Assembly: GCA_032718475.1 (NCBI GenBank)
Contig: JAUCBJ010005723.1
Coordinates: 1 to 57,842, forward strand
Source of the DNA: Nemertoderma westbladi
Lineage: Eukaryota > Xenacoelomorpha > Nemertodermatida > Nemertodermatidae
Direction: 5' to 3'
DNA length: 57,842 nt
Shown here: positions 56,996-57,842 of the stretch, one piece after another
Position numbering within the stretch: the stretch's first letter is position 1
Layout: each line of letters opens with the position of its first letter
Notes under the pieces: generated by a model
What the model saw: the letters and a program-made list of their open reading frames with translations, nothing else
Told to the model about the DNA's origin: nothing
Databases searched by the model: none
Program-made: the position numbers and the translations under genes

Positions 56996-57238
56996 ATAAT
57001 AGTTGATGTATTATTACCGTGAACAGTGTTAATTTCTTGTAAAAAATTTATCCTGTTTTAAAATTATTACACGGACAATAAAGTGAAAGAAAACATTACC
57101 GATATACAAGTGCAATAACCTAACATTCCTTTTGTGTTTGAAGTAGAACTAGCATAAATACGTAATTGAGTTTAATTTTAGAGTATGTAAAATAATTGGA
57201 GTTCGGTTTCACAATTGGGCTGAAAATATGCCGCAGGG

Positions 57239-57402
57239 GTGGGGGGGGGGGGGGGGGGGGGGGGGGGCTTGACGCATATCCCACTTCGGCGAATTAATAT
57301 CTCGTTTCAATGTTAAATTATCAATTAAGGGAAAGGAGCAGGTTACTGTAGTGACATGTTATTCTAACCAAAACAATAAACTAAAGTTAATAGAACAGGT
57401 TA
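57239..57402 (+). repeat. G homopolymer plus longest dispersed-module copy
   Basis: About 28 G are followed by CGGCGAATTAATATCTCG, AATGTTAAATTATCAATTAA and AACCAAAACAATAAACTAAA. This extended version is the inverse of 37790-37975 and shows the G run is part of the repeat unit. Confidence 0.75.
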
Positions 57403-57842
57403 TATGCTCCTGGCAAGGAGACACTAAATAATTTTTGTTTCAGTATTTCTAAATTGCCTTTTGGACTTTATAATGATGATATACTAAACATTCATAATTT
57501 AACACAAATTTAGCTTTTTTATAACTTCATTAATATTATTGTAAAATTTTTAAAATGTAAATTTATAATAAAAGTGACATGCCGGCTAATAGACACTACG
57601 TATTTAATGTAGGTATTAAATCAACTATTGGTTTTTAATTAACATTAATTTTAGTAATATATTTAATATTACATTATGGTGGTGGGTTTTCTTTAAACTA
57701 AGGGTTATTTCTAAAGTGCAAAGGTGCAGTGTTTCTGTCTTCGTGAGGTTAATAATAATTAGTACAGTGTAGTTTCTTAAGTTTTAATTACATTTAAAAC
57801 ATGTTAACCCAGTTAACGTGGTATTATGACATTGACAGTTTT

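Larger units (their letters stand above)
53403..57842. other. CELF 3' UTR or downstream flank
   Basis: Strongly AT-rich with no further gene. Several AATAAA-like words occur, and I cannot choose the cleavage site. TA-rich simple sequence occurs near 56375-56410. Confidence 0.5.

Noticed and set aside
1-57842. CRISPR arrays, operons or prokaryotic features
   Set aside because: The tandem arrays have no spacers, and spliced genes show the DNA is eukaryotic.

Overview
The window is AT-rich animal DNA: multi-kilobase introns with GT..AG junctions, coding sequence in short exons, and dense remnants of LINEs, SINE-like units, MITEs and minisatellites. Both protein genes recognised, and the style of the repeats, fit an invertebrate metazoan. 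A deuterostome such as an echinoderm is my guess, at low confidence.

The backbone is one plus-strand gene, a CELF (CUGBP/Elav-like, Bruno-like) RNA-binding protein closest to the CELF3-6 subgroup. Eleven exons can be placed from 19448 to the stop at 53402. Splice phases close exactly (1308 nt, 435 residues). They encode the pre-RRM2 linker, RRM2, a long low-complexity linker and RRM3. RRM1 was not found in the first 19.4 kb, so the gene probably starts upstream of the window.

A complete second gene lies on the opposite strand inside the 10.1-kb CELF intron 39712-49839. Nine exons from 47932 down to 40860 encode a 686-residue patatin-like phospholipase with an intact GxSxG/DGG dyad and a C-terminal canonical EF-hand. 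Its frame also closes exactly (2061 nt).

Layout: 1-19447 is repeat-rich, with LINE fragments (57-196, 3919-5574, about 6716-7250), two SINE-like units, a 0.9-kb foldback element (7573-8471), a nested piggyBac derivative (10162-11522) and a near-perfect 273-bp hairpin (14366-14638). 19448-39711 holds CELF exons 1-5 of this window, with a 3.5-kb 42-bp minisatellite (22206-25716), a 63-bp minisatellite (26882-27262), an 18-bp minisatellite abutting a splice acceptor (35878-36370) and a hAT-type element with an 8-bp target duplication (36940-38122). 39712-49839 holds the nested phospholipase gene, a LINE scrap and a second 0.9-kb foldback element. 49840-53402 holds the last six CELF exons, with a LINE 3' fragment in the final intron. 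53403-57842 is AT-rich 3' UTR or flank with MITE-like repeats.

The most interesting points are the nested antisense patatin/EF-hand gene, the array of about 80 UGUGUGUUUCUG-bearing units in an intron of a gene whose product binds GU-rich RNA, and the family of 0.9-kb foldback elements with shared termini. All calls are by eye; no database search was run.
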